A stretch of DNA of 64,000 bases from Ruminococcus difficilis. GTDB taxonomy: Bacteria; Bacillota_A; Clostridia; Oscillospirales; Acutalibacteraceae. The notes below the pieces were generated by a model. It was given only the letters and a program-made list of their open reading frames with translations, had not been told where the DNA came from and made no database searches. The translations under genes and the position numbers were made by a program. Position 1 is the first letter of the stretch. Each line of letters opens with the position of its first letter. The stretch covers positions 124,001-188,000 of the forward strand of contig NZ_JAEQMG010000163.1 in NCBI RefSeq assembly GCF_016680995.1, written 5' to 3'. Of the stretch, positions 40,824-48,432 are shown in pieces.

Positions 40824-40867
40824 AAGGAAAAGTTTACCGCAGAGTATCGTATCATGGAGGTCATGAC

Positions 40868-41239
40868 ATGAAATTACAGGAATCCGGTGAAATGTATCTG
40901 GAAACGATCCTGGTATTGACGCAGGAAAAGAGCTTTGTCCGCGCGATCGACGTCGGCGATTACATGGGTTATTCCAAGCCCTCTGTCAGCCGCGCGATCG
41001 GACTGCTGCGCAACGGCGGCTTTGTCGAGGTCGGCGACGGCGGCGGTCTGAGCCTGACCGAAACCGGTAAAGAGGTCGCCGAAAAGATCTATGAACGCCA
41101 CAGATACCTCACCAAGATGCTGATGGAGATGGGCGTCGATGAAGAAACCGCCTCGCAGGACGCGTGCCGCATGGAGCATGTGGTTTCGGACAAGTCCTTT
41201 GCCGCCATCAAACAATACTTTCATTATAACGAAGCGTAA
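40868..41239 (+). CDS. DtxR/MntR family metal-dependent regulator
   Basis: The 123-residue product starts MKLQESGEMYLETILVL, the characteristic opening of DtxR/MntR winged helices. The HTH is VRAIDVGDYMGYSKPSVSRAIGLL (about 23-46), the wing contains LSLTETGKEVAEKIYERH, and the dimerisation/metal region includes EEASQDACRMEHVVSDKSF. Residues such as the Asp/Glu/His set (ERH, D.CRMEHV) fit metal binding. It probably senses Mn or Fe. It lacks the SH3-like C-terminal domain, as MntR does. No metal transporter gene is adjacent. The ATG follows GGAGG (8 nt). Confidence 0.93.
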   Translation: MKLQESGEMYLETILVLTQEKSFVRAIDVGDYMGYSKPSVSRAIGLLRNGGFVEVGDGGGLSLTETGKEVAEKIYERHRYLTKMLMEMGVDEETASQDACRMEHVVSDKSFAAIKQYFHYNEA

Positions 41240-41242
41240 AGC

Positions 41243-41281
41243 AAAAAATCACCCGCTGCGTCGATCACAGCGGGTGTCTTT
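41243..41281. terminator. Bidirectional terminator between the DtxR gene and trxA
   Basis: CACCCGCTG / CAGCGGGTG stem. T run on the minus strand (TTTTTTGC) and TCTTT on the plus. Confidence 0.88.
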
Positions 41282-41289
41282 ATCATTGA

Positions 41290-41604
41290 TTATTTTGCTT
41301 TTGCGATCGCGTCGAGGATCGCGGTCTTGGGCTGTACGCCGATCATGCGCTCTGCCTCAGCGCCGTCCTTGAACACGATCATAGTCGGGACGCTCATGAT
41401 GCCGAAATCCATCGCGATATCGCCGCACTCGTCGATGTCGACCTTGTACACCGCGTAGGAACCGTCGCTCTCAGCGCCAATCTCCTCGACCGTGGGGGTC
41501 AGCATCTTGCACGGGCCGCACCATGTCGCGAAGAAGTCGACCAGCACAACGCCGCTCTTGATTTTCTCAGCAAAATTACTGTCATTCAAATGCTCAACTG
41601 CCAT
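41290..41604 (-). CDS. trxA: Thioredoxin
   Basis: Thioredoxin is a small redox protein that reduces disulfides. The 104-residue product from MAVEHLNDSNF has the active site FFATWCGPCKMLTP (Cys pair in WCGPC) and the conserved cis-proline in IMSVPTMIVFKDG. The length is typical. GGAGG lies 8 nt before the ATG at 41604. It is divergent from trxB, its reductase, giving a compact thioredoxin system whose control region is the 115-nt gap. Confidence 0.97.
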   Translation of the reverse strand: MAVEHLNDSNFAEKIKSGVVLVDFFATWCGPCKMLTPTVEEIGAESDGSYAVYKVDIDECGDIAMDFGIMSVPTMIVFKDGAEAERMIGVQPKTAILDAIAKAK

Positions 41605-41634
41605 AATTTTTACCTCCATATAATTATTTAGCTG

Positions 41635-41663
41635 ATTATAGCATATTATATCCGCAAAGTCTA
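41635..41663 (-). promoter_or_regulatory. Promoter of trxA
   Basis: On the minus strand TAGACT and TATAAT are separated by 17 nt. A second TATAAT lies inside the spacer. Confidence 0.6.
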
Positions 41664-41719
41664 TCAATAATTTATGAACTTATTCAAATAATAAAACAAT
41701 CAATAAAGGAGTGTTGACT

Positions 41720-42703
41720 ATGTACGATCTGATCATCATCGGAGGCGGCGTCGCGGGCATGACCGCCGCGATCTACGCCGCGCGTTCGGGACTGTCCACG
41801 CTGATCATCGAGAAGGCGGGCTTCGGCGGACAGGCGGCGCTTACCGCTAAAATCGAAAACTATCCCTCTTACAAAGAGATCGACGGTTTTCAGCTTGCCG
41901 CCGACATCAAGGCGCAGGTCGACGCGCTGGGTGTAGAGAGCCTTTCCGCGCAGGTACAAAGCCTGACGAAAGAGAATGACGTCTTCACCGTCACGACCGA
42001 CAGCGACAGCTATCAGTCCAAGGCGGTCATCATCGCCAACGGCGTTCGCCGCAGAGAGCTCGGCATTCCGGGTGAGGACGAATTCCGCGGACGCGGCATC
42101 AGCTGGTGCGCGGTATGCGACGGCGGCTTCTTCCGCAAGAAGAAAACTGCCGTTATCGGCGCGGGCAACTCGGCACTCGGTGACGCGATCTATCTGTCCA
42201 ATCTGTGTGAAGAGGTCTACCTCATCTTCCGCCGCGATTATCCCACCGCGACCAAGAGCTATATGGACAAGCTCGAGAACATCGATAACATCCGCCTGAT
42301 GCCCCGCCATATCCCGGTCGAGATCAAAGGCGATCGTCTTGTCACCACGCTGAAGATCAAGAACGTCGACAGCGGAGAGGAAACCGATCTCGCCGTCAAC
42401 GGCGTATTTGAGGCGATCGGTCTGATCCCCGACAACGATGTTTACGCCGACCTCGCCGAGCTGGACGACAACGGCTATATCCTCACCGACAGCGAGATGC
42501 GCACCAAGACCCCCGGACTGTTCGCCGCGGGCGACACGCGCCAAAAATCCCTGCGACAAATCGTCACCGCCTGCTCCGACGGCGCTCAGGCGGCTACCGC
42601 GGCGCACGACTATCTTTCGGATACTCGCTCACGCTCGAACATCGATACAATCCCTCAGTCACCTAACGGTGACAGCTCCCTTTCCCAAAGGGAGCCTAAG
42701 TAA
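41720..42703 (+). CDS. trxB: Thioredoxin reductase with repeat-encoded C-terminal tail
   Basis: TrxB transfers electrons from NADPH through FAD to thioredoxin. The 327-residue product has MYDLIIIGGGVAGMTAAIYA (FAD site), the redox pair in SWCAVCDGGFF, AVIGAGNSALGDA (NADPH site) and PGLFAAGDTRQKSLRQIVTA. Family members normally end near AATAAHDYLS. Here an extra tail of about 27 residues (TRSRSNIDTIPQ then SPNGDSSLSQREPK) is encoded by the R1 repeat at 42623-42697. The start was set at 41720 because AAAGGAG lies 8 nt upstream; a GTG at 41711 overlaps that site. The stop TAA directly touches the ATG of the next gene. Confidence 0.96.
   Translation: MYDLIIIGGGVAGMTAAIYAARSGLSTLIIEKAGFGGQAALTAKIENYPSYKEIDGFQLAADIKAQVDALGVESLSAQVQSLTKENDVFTVTTDSDSYQSKAVIIANGVRRRELGIPGEDEFRGRGISWCAVCDGGFFRKKKTAVIGAGNSALGDAIYLSNLCEEVYLIFRRDYPTATKSYMDKLENIDNIRLMPRHIPVEIKGDRLVTTLKIKNVDSGEETDLAVNGVFEAIGLIPDNDVYADLAELDDNGYILTDSEMRTKTPGLFAAGDTRQKSLRQIVTACSDGAQAATAAHDYLSDTRSRSNIDTIPQSPNGDSSLSQREPK
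42623..42697. repeat. Two-hairpin dispersed repeat, family R1, copy 2 (inside the 3' end of trxB)
   Basis: 64 of 75 positions match 146-220. Stems GTCACC/GGTGAC and GCTCCCTTT/AAAGGGAGC. It is read in frame as the end of TrxB. Its AAAGGGAG segment (42687-42694) lies 9 nt before the next start codon and can serve as ribosome binding site. Confidence 0.9.
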
Positions 42704-43387
42704 ATGATGACGGCAATACAAAAGCGTTTGTTCCGCTTACAGGATAAGGACTATCAGGCATTTTCCGCAAAGCTGAATCCCACGGTCGATCCCGAAACGA
42801 TCATCGGCATACGGATCCCCGCGCTCCGAGCGCTTGCCAAGGAGCTGAAAGGATCGGACGAGGCGGCAGAGTTCCTCTCTGTCCTCCCGCATAAATACTT
42901 TGAAGAGTATCAACTGCACGCCTTTCTGATCGGATATGAAAAGGATTTTGACAAAGGACTGTCGGCAACCGAGCGCCTTCTCCCTTATCTCAACAGCTGG
43001 GCGCTGACCGATTCCATCCGTATCAAGGCGTTCGACAAAGCACCCGAAAAGCTCCTGCCGCATATCGAAAAGTGGCTCGAGGACGACCACCCCTACACCG
43101 TGCGCTTCGGCATCCTCTGTCTGATGAACTACTTTCTGAATGATTGCTTTGCGACCCGCTATCCCGATATGGTCGCCGCGGTACACAGCGAAGAATACTA
43201 CGTCCGCATGATGCAGGCATGGTATTTCGCTACCGCACTCGCCAAGCAGTATGACTCCGTCCTGCCCTATCTGACCGGGCGTCGACTGGAACCGTGGGTA
43301 CATAATAAAACGATCCAAAAGGCGGTAGAGAGCTACCGCGTCACCGCGGAGCAAAAAGCCTATCTGCGGACATTGAAAGTGAAATAA
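42704..43387 (+). CDS. AlkD-like DNA alkylation repair protein
   Basis: The 227-residue product is made of HEAT-like helical repeats of the DNA alkylation repair (AlkC/AlkD) family. Landmarks are IIGIRIPALRALAKEL, YFEEYQLHAFLIGYEK, LNSWALTDSIRIKAFDK and HPYTVRFGILCLMNYFLND, with late EEYYVRMMQAWYFATALAKQY and NKTIQKAVESYRV. AlkD proteins are glycosylases that remove N3- and N7-alkylated bases. ATG codons stand at 42704 and 42707. The only ribosome binding site is the AAAGGGAG of the repeat element inside the trxB end, so translation probably depends on that element or on coupling to trxB. Confidence 0.9.
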   Translation: MMTAIQKRLFRLQDKDYQAFSAKLNPTVDPETIIGIRIPALRALAKELKGSDEAAEFLSVLPHKYFEEYQLHAFLIGYEKDFDKGLSATERLLPYLNSWALTDSIRIKAFDKAPEKLLPHIEKWLEDDHPYTVRFGILCLMNYFLNDCFATRYPDMVAAVHSEEYYVRMMQAWYFATALAKQYDSVLPYLTGRRLEPWVHNKTIQKAVESYRVTAEQKAYLRTLKVK

Positions 43388-43405
43388 TCATAACGACAAA
43401 CGATC

Positions 43406-43457
43406 GGTTGAGATTACCACAGCCCCTTGGCACGCGCGTCAAGGGGCTTCGCAATGA
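43406..43457. repeat. Dispersed repeat, family R2
   Basis: GGTTGAGATTACCACA ... CTTCGCAATGA with inner stem GCCCCTTG/CAAGGGGC, after the alkD-like gene. Confidence 0.85.
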
Positions 43458-43476
43458 ACATTCAAAAGACAAAATC

Positions 43477-43513
43477 GGCGGTGAGTACAGCACTCACCGC
43501 CGATCATTTTTTT
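43477..43513. terminator. Bidirectional terminator between the alkD-like gene and the Na/Pi cotransporter gene
   Basis: GGCGGTGAGT-ACAGC-ACTCACCGCC stem, then ATTTTTTT on the plus strand. Confidence 0.88.
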
Positions 43514-43526
43514 CAGTTATATATGA

Positions 43527-45176
43527 TCAGACAGCGGCGGTAATAACGCTCTTCTGTCTGTTCGGGATCGCGAACGCTACATTGATCGCGTGGTCGCCGA
43601 TACGCTCAATATCGATCAGCATATTCAGGAAGGTCGTGCCCGCCTCGGCGTTGCACTCACCCTTGTTCATGCGCTGGATGTGGTTCTGCTTGTAATCATC
43701 CTTGCAGTCATCCACACTGTCCTCCGCCTGGATGATGCGCTCGATCAGCTCGGGAGAACCGCCCTGCGCGTTGAACATTGCAAAGCTCAGCTCCATCAGG
43801 CTGCGGCACTTGTCGCTGATATCGCGCATCTCCCCCATCGCCGTATCGGAGAAGGAGAGGTTGTTTTCGATAATAGAACGCACATATTCAACGATGTTCT
43901 CGGCATGGTCGCCGATACGCTCCAGATCCTGAATCGCGCTGTACATCGCCGCGACGATCTGTCTGTCGTGATCATCCAGATCAAGGGCGTTGATCTTGAC
44001 AATATAGTCAGTGATCTCCTTGGAGAGATAGTCGATGACCTTCTCCCGGTCGATCACCTTGTCGATCGATTCCTTGTCCCGATCGAAGAACGCGATCATC
44101 GCGCGGTTATAGTTCTTCTGCACCAGACGGCTCATGCGCGCGACTTCTTTTTCACACTGCAGCACCGCCATGGGAGGGGTGGTCAAGATACGGTTGTCGA
44201 TATATTCGACCGCCATCTTGTCCTTTTCCGGATCCTCCTCGTAGGGCAGGATCTTCTGAGTCAGCTTGACCAGCAAGGACGCAAACGGCAGCAGGATGAT
44301 CGTCATCGCCACGTTAAAGAAGATATGAGCGGCTGAGATCTGCGCCGCGGCACTGGCAGGCAACAGCTTTTGGATGGTATCCGCTACGGGGAGCAGCATC
44401 GTCAGCGGCGTCAGGATGATCACACCGGTCAGCGTGATCAGCATATTCAGGACCGCGACCTGCTTTGCGTTGCGCTTTGCGCCTGCGGCGGAAAGGAACG
44501 CCGGAACGGTCGCGCCGAGGTTCATGCCGAATACGATGAAGATCGCCTGATCGATATTGATCGCGCCTGCGGAAGCCAACGCCATCAGGATACCGACGGA
44601 AGCAGACGAGCTCTGGATCACAGCGGTGACCGCCGTGCCGAGCAGGATACCGACGAACGGATTATTGACGCTCGACAGGATACTGTCGATCAAGCCGTTT
44701 TCATTCAGCGTCTTGAGCGCGCCGGACATCATATCCATACCGAAGAAGAGGATACCGAAGCCGGCGAGGATCTGTCCGTAATACTTATACTTGTTCTTCT
44801 TGGCGAACATCATCACGATAACGCCGAGGAAGATGAACAGCGGGACGATGCTCTTGATGTCAAACGACAACAGTACCGAGGTCACACAGGTACCGATCTT
44901 CGCGCCGAAGAGGATACCGACCGTCTGTGACAGTTCCATCAGACCCGCGTTGGTAAAGCCGACCACCATCGCGTCAGTCGCCGACGAGCTTTGGATCACG
45001 GCGGTGACAGCCAGACCGACCAACATACCGAGGAATCGGTTGGAGGTGATCTTTTCGAGCAGGGTACGCAGCTTATTACCTGCGGCAAGCTCCAGACCTT
45101 CTCCCATGTACTTCATACCGAGGAAGAAAAGTCCCAGTCCTCCGAGCACCTTGAATAAAGTAAACACTATACTCAT
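43527..45176 (-). CDS. Na+/Pi cotransporter family protein with PhoU domain
   Basis: The 549-residue product has two Na/Pi cotransport repeats, each with the QSSSA signature (AVTAVIQSSSATDAMVVGFTN and AVTAVIQSSSASVGILMALAS), and about eight helices up to residue 330. The C-terminal third is a PhoU-like helical bundle (DLERIGDHAENIVEYV and DIERIGDHAINVAFAI). It imports phosphate with sodium, or exports it. The start at 45176 was chosen because GGAG lies 6 nt upstream; the upstream ATG at 45188 has no such site. The leader carries a hairpin at 45229-45246. Confidence 0.94.
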   Translation of the reverse strand: MSIVFTLFKVLGGLGLFFLGMKYMGEGLELAAGNKLRTLLEKITSNRFLGMLVGLAVTAVIQSSSATDAMVVGFTNAGLMELSQTVGILFGAKIGTCVTSVLLSFDIKSIVPLFIFLGVIVMMFAKKNKYKYYGQILAGFGILFFGMDMMSGALKTLNENGLIDSILSSVNNPFVGILLGTAVTAVIQSSSASVGILMALASAGAINIDQAIFIVFGMNLGATVPAFLSAAGAKRNAKQVAVLNMLITLTGVIILTPLTMLLPVADTIQKLLPASAAAQISAAHIFFNVAMTIILLPFASLLVKLTQKILPYEEDPEKDKMAVEYIDNRILTTPPMAVLQCEKEVARMSRLVQKNYNRAMIAFFDRDKESIDKVIDREKVIDYLSKEITDYIVKINALDLDDHDRQIVAAMYSAIQDLERIGDHAENIVEYVRSIIENNLSFSDTAMGEMRDISDKCRSLMELSFAMFNAQGGSPELIERIIQAEDSVDDCKDDYKQNHIQRMNKGECNAEAGTTFLNMLIDIERIGDHAINVAFAIPNRQKSVITAAV

Positions 45177-45228
45177 TTTGAACTCCATTTTTTGCAGCTT
45201 TTTGCTGAGAAATAAAGCTGAAATGCGG

Positions 45229-45246
45229 GTATCGCAAGGGCGATAC
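45229..45246 (-). promoter_or_regulatory. Hairpin in the leader of the Na/Pi cotransporter gene
   Basis: Perfect GTATCGC-AAGG-GCGATAC stem about 55 nt before the start codon. It could be a structured leader; no T tract follows. Confidence 0.45.
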
Positions 45247-45282
45247 TCTATTCTTTTATATAGGGTGTTTTCAAATTACCCT

Positions 45283-45311
45283 ACGATAATAATACTAAAT
45301 CGAAAAGTCAA
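45283..45311 (-). promoter_or_regulatory. Possible promoter of the Na/Pi cotransporter gene
   Basis: On the minus strand TTGACT and TATCGT are separated by 17 nt. The -10 is weak, but the same TTGACT-17-TATCGT arrangement lies before murA (50833-50861). Confidence 0.45.
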
Positions 45312-45318
45312 TTATTTT

Positions 45319-45903
45319 CTAAAAAGGAAAATAAAAAGAAAAATGCACAAAATCGGCAAAGTATACAATACTTCCCGCTTCTGTGCATATAAAATCACCA
45401 AAAACAATTTTATTTTTTGTTCTTTCATCCGTCACGATATGCTCGACCGCGTCGTGCTCCGTGCTTAGATGATCCTTTAAAAACGTGGGATAGAATCGAT
45501 AGCGATCCAGCTGATCGATCGGTACCCAAGTCATGCTTTCTTTATCGTTGAAGTGCGTATAGCTGTTGCTGTGCAGCTCCTGTGTGCCGCGCGGCTTCAT
45601 CAAAAAGTAGAGCGATATCTCGTGACAGGATAAGCCTTTGTCATAAGCGCCGTCACCGTTCCAGAAATTCTCGTGAACAACGGCAAGCCGATCGATCTCA
45701 TACCGAACGCCCGTTTCCTCGAACACCTCGCGCAAAACCGCCTGTCGAGCTGTTTCGCCGTGCCGGACGCCGCCACCGACGGAATAGAGATAATCTTCCT
45801 TTTCGTTTCCGACCAGCAGGACGCATCCGTCCTCAATGATGATCGCACCGACTCGGTATCGGAACCAATCTTTTCCCTCAGTAAAACAACAATCTTGATC
45901 CAT
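45319..45903 (-). CDS. NUDIX hydrolase
   Basis: NUDIX proteins hydrolyse nucleoside diphosphates linked to another group. The 194-residue product contains the Nudix box GGGVRHGETARQAVLREVFEETGV (first 20 residues from about 44), with the REVFEE metal-binding core intact. Substrate specificity cannot be told. The conserved fold ends near FYPTFLKDHL (about 145). The last 45 residues (from EHIVTDERTKNKIVF to the hydrophobic VHFSFYFPF) look unlike a NUDIX tail and run into AT-rich sequence, so the 3' end may have been extended by loss of an earlier stop. It lies 15 nt after rqcH and is probably co-transcribed with it. Confidence 0.88.
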   Translation of the reverse strand: MDQDCCFTEGKDWFRYRVGAIIIEDGCVLLVGNEKEDYLYSVGGGVRHGETARQAVLREVFEETGVRYEIDRLAVVHENFWNGDGAYDKGLSCHEISLYFLMKPRGTQELHSNSYTHFNDKESMTWVPIDQLDRYRFYPTFLKDHLSTEHDAVEHIVTDERTKNKIVFGDFICTEAGSIVYFADFVHFSFYFPF

Positions 45904-45918
45904 GTTCTTCTCCTGTCG

Positions 45919-47607
45919 TCAGGAAGGTATGTGCGGCTTGACGTACACCGTGTTGTAACGCACGTAGATCACCTTGCCGGGCAGAGCGCCGTTGGGCTTG
46001 CTCACATTTTTGACGCGGGTGTAATCGACCGGCACTTGCGTGCTGTCCTTGCCCTTGCTGTGAGCGGCGGCGATCTGTGCCGCCTCCATGATCGCGGTAT
46101 CGCTGATCTCTTTGCCCTCGGCGCAAATGATGACATGCGTGCCGTGGATGCCCTTGGTGTGCAGCCACATATCGTTCTTTTGCGCTGTTTTCAGCGTCAA
46201 ATGATCATTCTGCTTATTGTTCCTGCCGACCAGAATCCTGAACCCGTCGGAGCTTGTGTATTCGATCGGCGGCAGGGGCTTATCCTTGCGCTTGATATTC
46301 CCCTTTTGCGCCTTGATATATCCCTGTTCTCTCAGCTCCGCGCGGATCGCGGACAGCTCCGATTCCGTCTCACAGCGGGACAGCTCATCCTGCACGCCCT
46401 CGATATAGCTGAGCTCCTCCGTCGCCTTTTCGATCTGCTCGGTGAGCATCGTTTCACGCGTTTTCGCCTTGTTATACTCTTTATAGAATCGCTGTGCGTT
46501 CATGGCGGGAGAGATCGTGGGATTGAGGCGGATCGTCATCGGCGCGTTGTCCTCGGCATAGAAGTTCTCTACCGTTACGGCAGTCGCTCCGCGCTCGACG
46601 CGGTACAGGTTCGCCTGCAACAGATCGCCCTTGATCCGCAGTTGTTCGCGGTCGGCGCATTTCTTCAGATCCGCTCTTTGCAGATTGATCTTGCGCGACA
46701 GGCGATCGATGGTATTGCTCAGCAGCTTGCCGATATCGGCGGATTTCGCCTTCATCCGCGCGATGCGGTCGCGGTCGGAAAAGAAGGTGTCGAGCAGCTC
46801 GCTGTAGGTATCGAAATGTCGGACATTCAGCGCGCCCTCGTACTGGCGCACATCCATAAAGCAAAAATCCATCGGCGAGCCGTCCGCCTTATCGATCAAG
46901 GTCGGCTCTCCCCTGCCCGACTCGACCATCTCTTTGAGCGCCTGCACCTGCGTGAGCATATCGCTTTGAGATGCGCGGAAACAGATTTCGCGCGCGACCA
47001 TCGGCGAAGTGCCTTGGATCGTGTTCAGCACCGCACGGTCATCGCCGCCCAGCGCCTCGATCCGTTCGACGATCTCTTCGGCCGTACATTCTTCGATACA
47101 CAGCTTATCCTGCATACGCGGTAGCTCATACGGCATCTTCGGGAGCAATACGCGCTCCTCGGATACGGAAAAATCGATCCTTCTCACAGTATCGATCACC
47201 TTGTCCTCACCGTCGGTGAGCACGGCGTTGGAGTACCGTCCCATGATCTCAATATACAGCCGCAGCTGTTCACGGTCGCCGATCTCATTGACCGCCTCAA
47301 AATGCAGGCACATCACACGCTCGTTCTTCGGCTGGGTGATATCGCTGAGCCTCGCGCCGCCGAGGCGCTTTCTGAGCAGCATACACAGCATCGGCGGTAC
47401 GGGAGGATTCTCGATGGAACAGGCGGAGATATGCACGCGCGCGGAATCCGACAGGCGGATCAGCACCTTCTTTGTACCCTCCTGCGTGCGGAAGGCAAAG
47501 ACCAGCTCGTCACGCGCCGGCTGATAGATCTGACTGACGCGCGAAGAAATCAGCACGTCGCTCATCTCGCGCCGCACCATCGTCATCATGATTCCGTCAA
47601 ATGCCAT
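45919..47607 (-). CDS. rqcH: RqcH (NFACT family) ribosome quality control factor
   Basis: RqcH binds stalled 50S subunits and adds C-terminal alanine tails that mark nascent chains for degradation. The 562-residue product has NFACT-N (MAFDGIMMTMVRREMSDVL, then VHISACSIENPPVPPMLCML), a helical/coiled-coil middle (about 270-430), and NFACT-R near the C-terminus (YTSSDGFRILVGRNNKQNDH, DMWLHTKGIHGTHVII). The DR-type motif appears as DFSVSEER-adjacent sequence. It was formerly annotated as a fibronectin-binding protein. A GAGGTGAG site precedes the ATG, and a heptamer repeat abuts that site upstream. Confidence 0.95.
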   Translation of the reverse strand: MAFDGIMMTMVRREMSDVLISSRVSQIYQPARDELVFAFRTQEGTKKVLIRLSDSARVHISACSIENPPVPPMLCMLLRKRLGGARLSDITQPKNERVMCLHFEAVNEIGDREQLRLYIEIMGRYSNAVLTDGEDKVIDTVRRIDFSVSEERVLLPKMPYELPRMQDKLCIEECTAEEIVERIEALGGDDRAVLNTIQGTSPMVAREICFRASQSDMLTQVQALKEMVESGRGEPTLIDKADGSPMDFCFMDVRQYEGALNVRHFDTYSELLDTFFSDRDRIARMKAKSADIGKLLSNTIDRLSRKINLQRADLKKCADREQLRIKGDLLQANLYRVERGATAVTVENFYAEDNAPMTIRLNPTISPAMNAQRFYKEYNKAKTRETMLTEQIEKATEELSYIEGVQDELSRCETESELSAIRAELREQGYIKAQKGNIKRKDKPLPPIEYTSSDGFRILVGRNNKQNDHLTLKTAQKNDMWLHTKGIHGTHVIICAEGKEISDTAIMEAAQIAAAHSKGKDSTQVPVDYTRVKNVSKPNGALPGKVIYVRYNTVYVKPHIPS

Positions 47608-47621
47608 GTTCTCACCTCGAT

Positions 47622-47764
47622 TTAATTAGGAATTAGGAATTGCGGGAAACGCTTCGCGTTTTGGATTCTAACAGCGGGGATTGAATCGTTACAGTTCCTT
47701 TTATCAATGGGTGTGGGCTCTGCCCACCATTCATTCCTAATTCCTAACTCCTAATTCCTCATTA
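47622..47764. repeat. Heptamer-ended element, family R3, full-length copy B (rlmH-rqcH gap)
   Basis: Inverted 7-mer runs (AATTAGG-type left, ATTCCTA/ACTCCTA-type right) with internal AAACGCTTCGCGTTT and GGTGTGGGCTCTGCCCACC hairpins. In inverted orientation it parallels 17470-17630. It begins at the rlmH stop codon (47762-47764) and ends just before the rqcH ribosome binding site. Confidence 0.88.
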
Positions 47765-48241
47765 TTTATGGTATTTTGTCCCCTTACTGATCTGGAACGC
47801 GCGGTAGAGCTGTTCGAGCAGCATTACGCGGCACAGCTGATGCGGAAAGGTCATCTTCCCCATGCTGAGCTTCATATCCGCGCGCGCTTTAAGCTCATCG
47901 CTCAGTCCCCAGCTGCCGCCGATGATCAGGTCGATCGTGCTGTGCGTCAAGCAGGTTTCTTCGATCCTCTGTGACAGCTCCTCGGAGCTGATGTTCTTAC
48001 CCTCCACGCACATCGCGATCACATAGTCGCCCTTGCCGAGCTTCTGCAAGATCCGCTCACTTTCGGCAGTGATCGTGTGCCTGATCTGCGCGTCGGACGG
48101 ATCATCGCCCATGCGCTCTTCACTGAGTTCCACGATATTCAGTTTGCACAGCGGCTTCATCCGCTTGCTGTATTCTTCGACCGCGTCGCGCCAATACCGC
48201 TCCTTGAGCTTGCCGACGCAGATGATATTGATCGTAAGCAT
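47762..48241 (-). CDS. rlmH: 23S rRNA (pseudouridine1915-N3)-methyltransferase RlmH
   Basis: RlmH is a SPOUT methyltransferase acting on 70S ribosomes at pseudouridine 1915. The 159-residue product from MLTINIICVGKLKERYWRDA has LSEERMG, GDYVIAMCVEGKNISSEELS, IDLIIGGSWGLSDELK and the C-terminal MTFPHQLCRVMLLEQLYRAF, all typical. The start at 48241 follows GGAGTG; the upstream in-frame codons lie in a repeat. It sits downstream of a WalJ-like MBL hydrolase, as in many Firmicutes. Confidence 0.96.
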   Translation of the reverse strand: MLTINIICVGKLKERYWRDAVEEYSKRMKPLCKLNIVELSEERMGDDPSDAQIRHTITAESERILQKLGKGDYVIAMCVEGKNISSEELSQRIEETCLTHSTIDLIIGGSWGLSDELKARADMKLSMGKMTFPHQLCRVMLLEQLYRAFQISKGTKYHK

Positions 48242-48253
48242 TGGGATCACTCC

Positions 48254-48300
48254 TGTAGGGCGGGGGCTTGCTCCCGCCGAACCCTTTATAGGTTTTGTTA
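48254..48300. repeat. Dispersed hairpin repeat, family R5, upstream of rlmH
   Basis: GTAGGGCGGGGG-CTTG-CTCCCGCCGAACCC type unit that touches the rlmH ribosome binding site. Confidence 0.7.
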
Positions 48301-48317
48301 TATACGGTACGCTTATC

Positions 48318-48379
48318 AGCCTCCCTTTTCTAAGGGAGGTGGGCAATTTGCCGTCTGAGGCAAATTGGTCGGAGGGTTG
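48318..48379. repeat. Two-hairpin dispersed repeat, family R6
   Basis: AGCCTCCCTT-TTC-TAAGGGAGGT, then CAATTTGCC-GTCTGA-GGCAAATTGG and TCGGAGGG. It lies in the gap between the MBL hydrolase gene and rlmH. Confidence 0.8.
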
Positions 48380-48432
48380 CCTTCTCTCGAAAGACTACCT
48401 TCTGCTATATGATATATCACCGTACCCTGCCA

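Noticed and set aside
41711..41719. GTG at 41711 as start of trxB
   Set aside because: It overlaps the AAAGGAG ribosome binding site; ATG at 41720 has ideal spacing and matches the family N-terminus.
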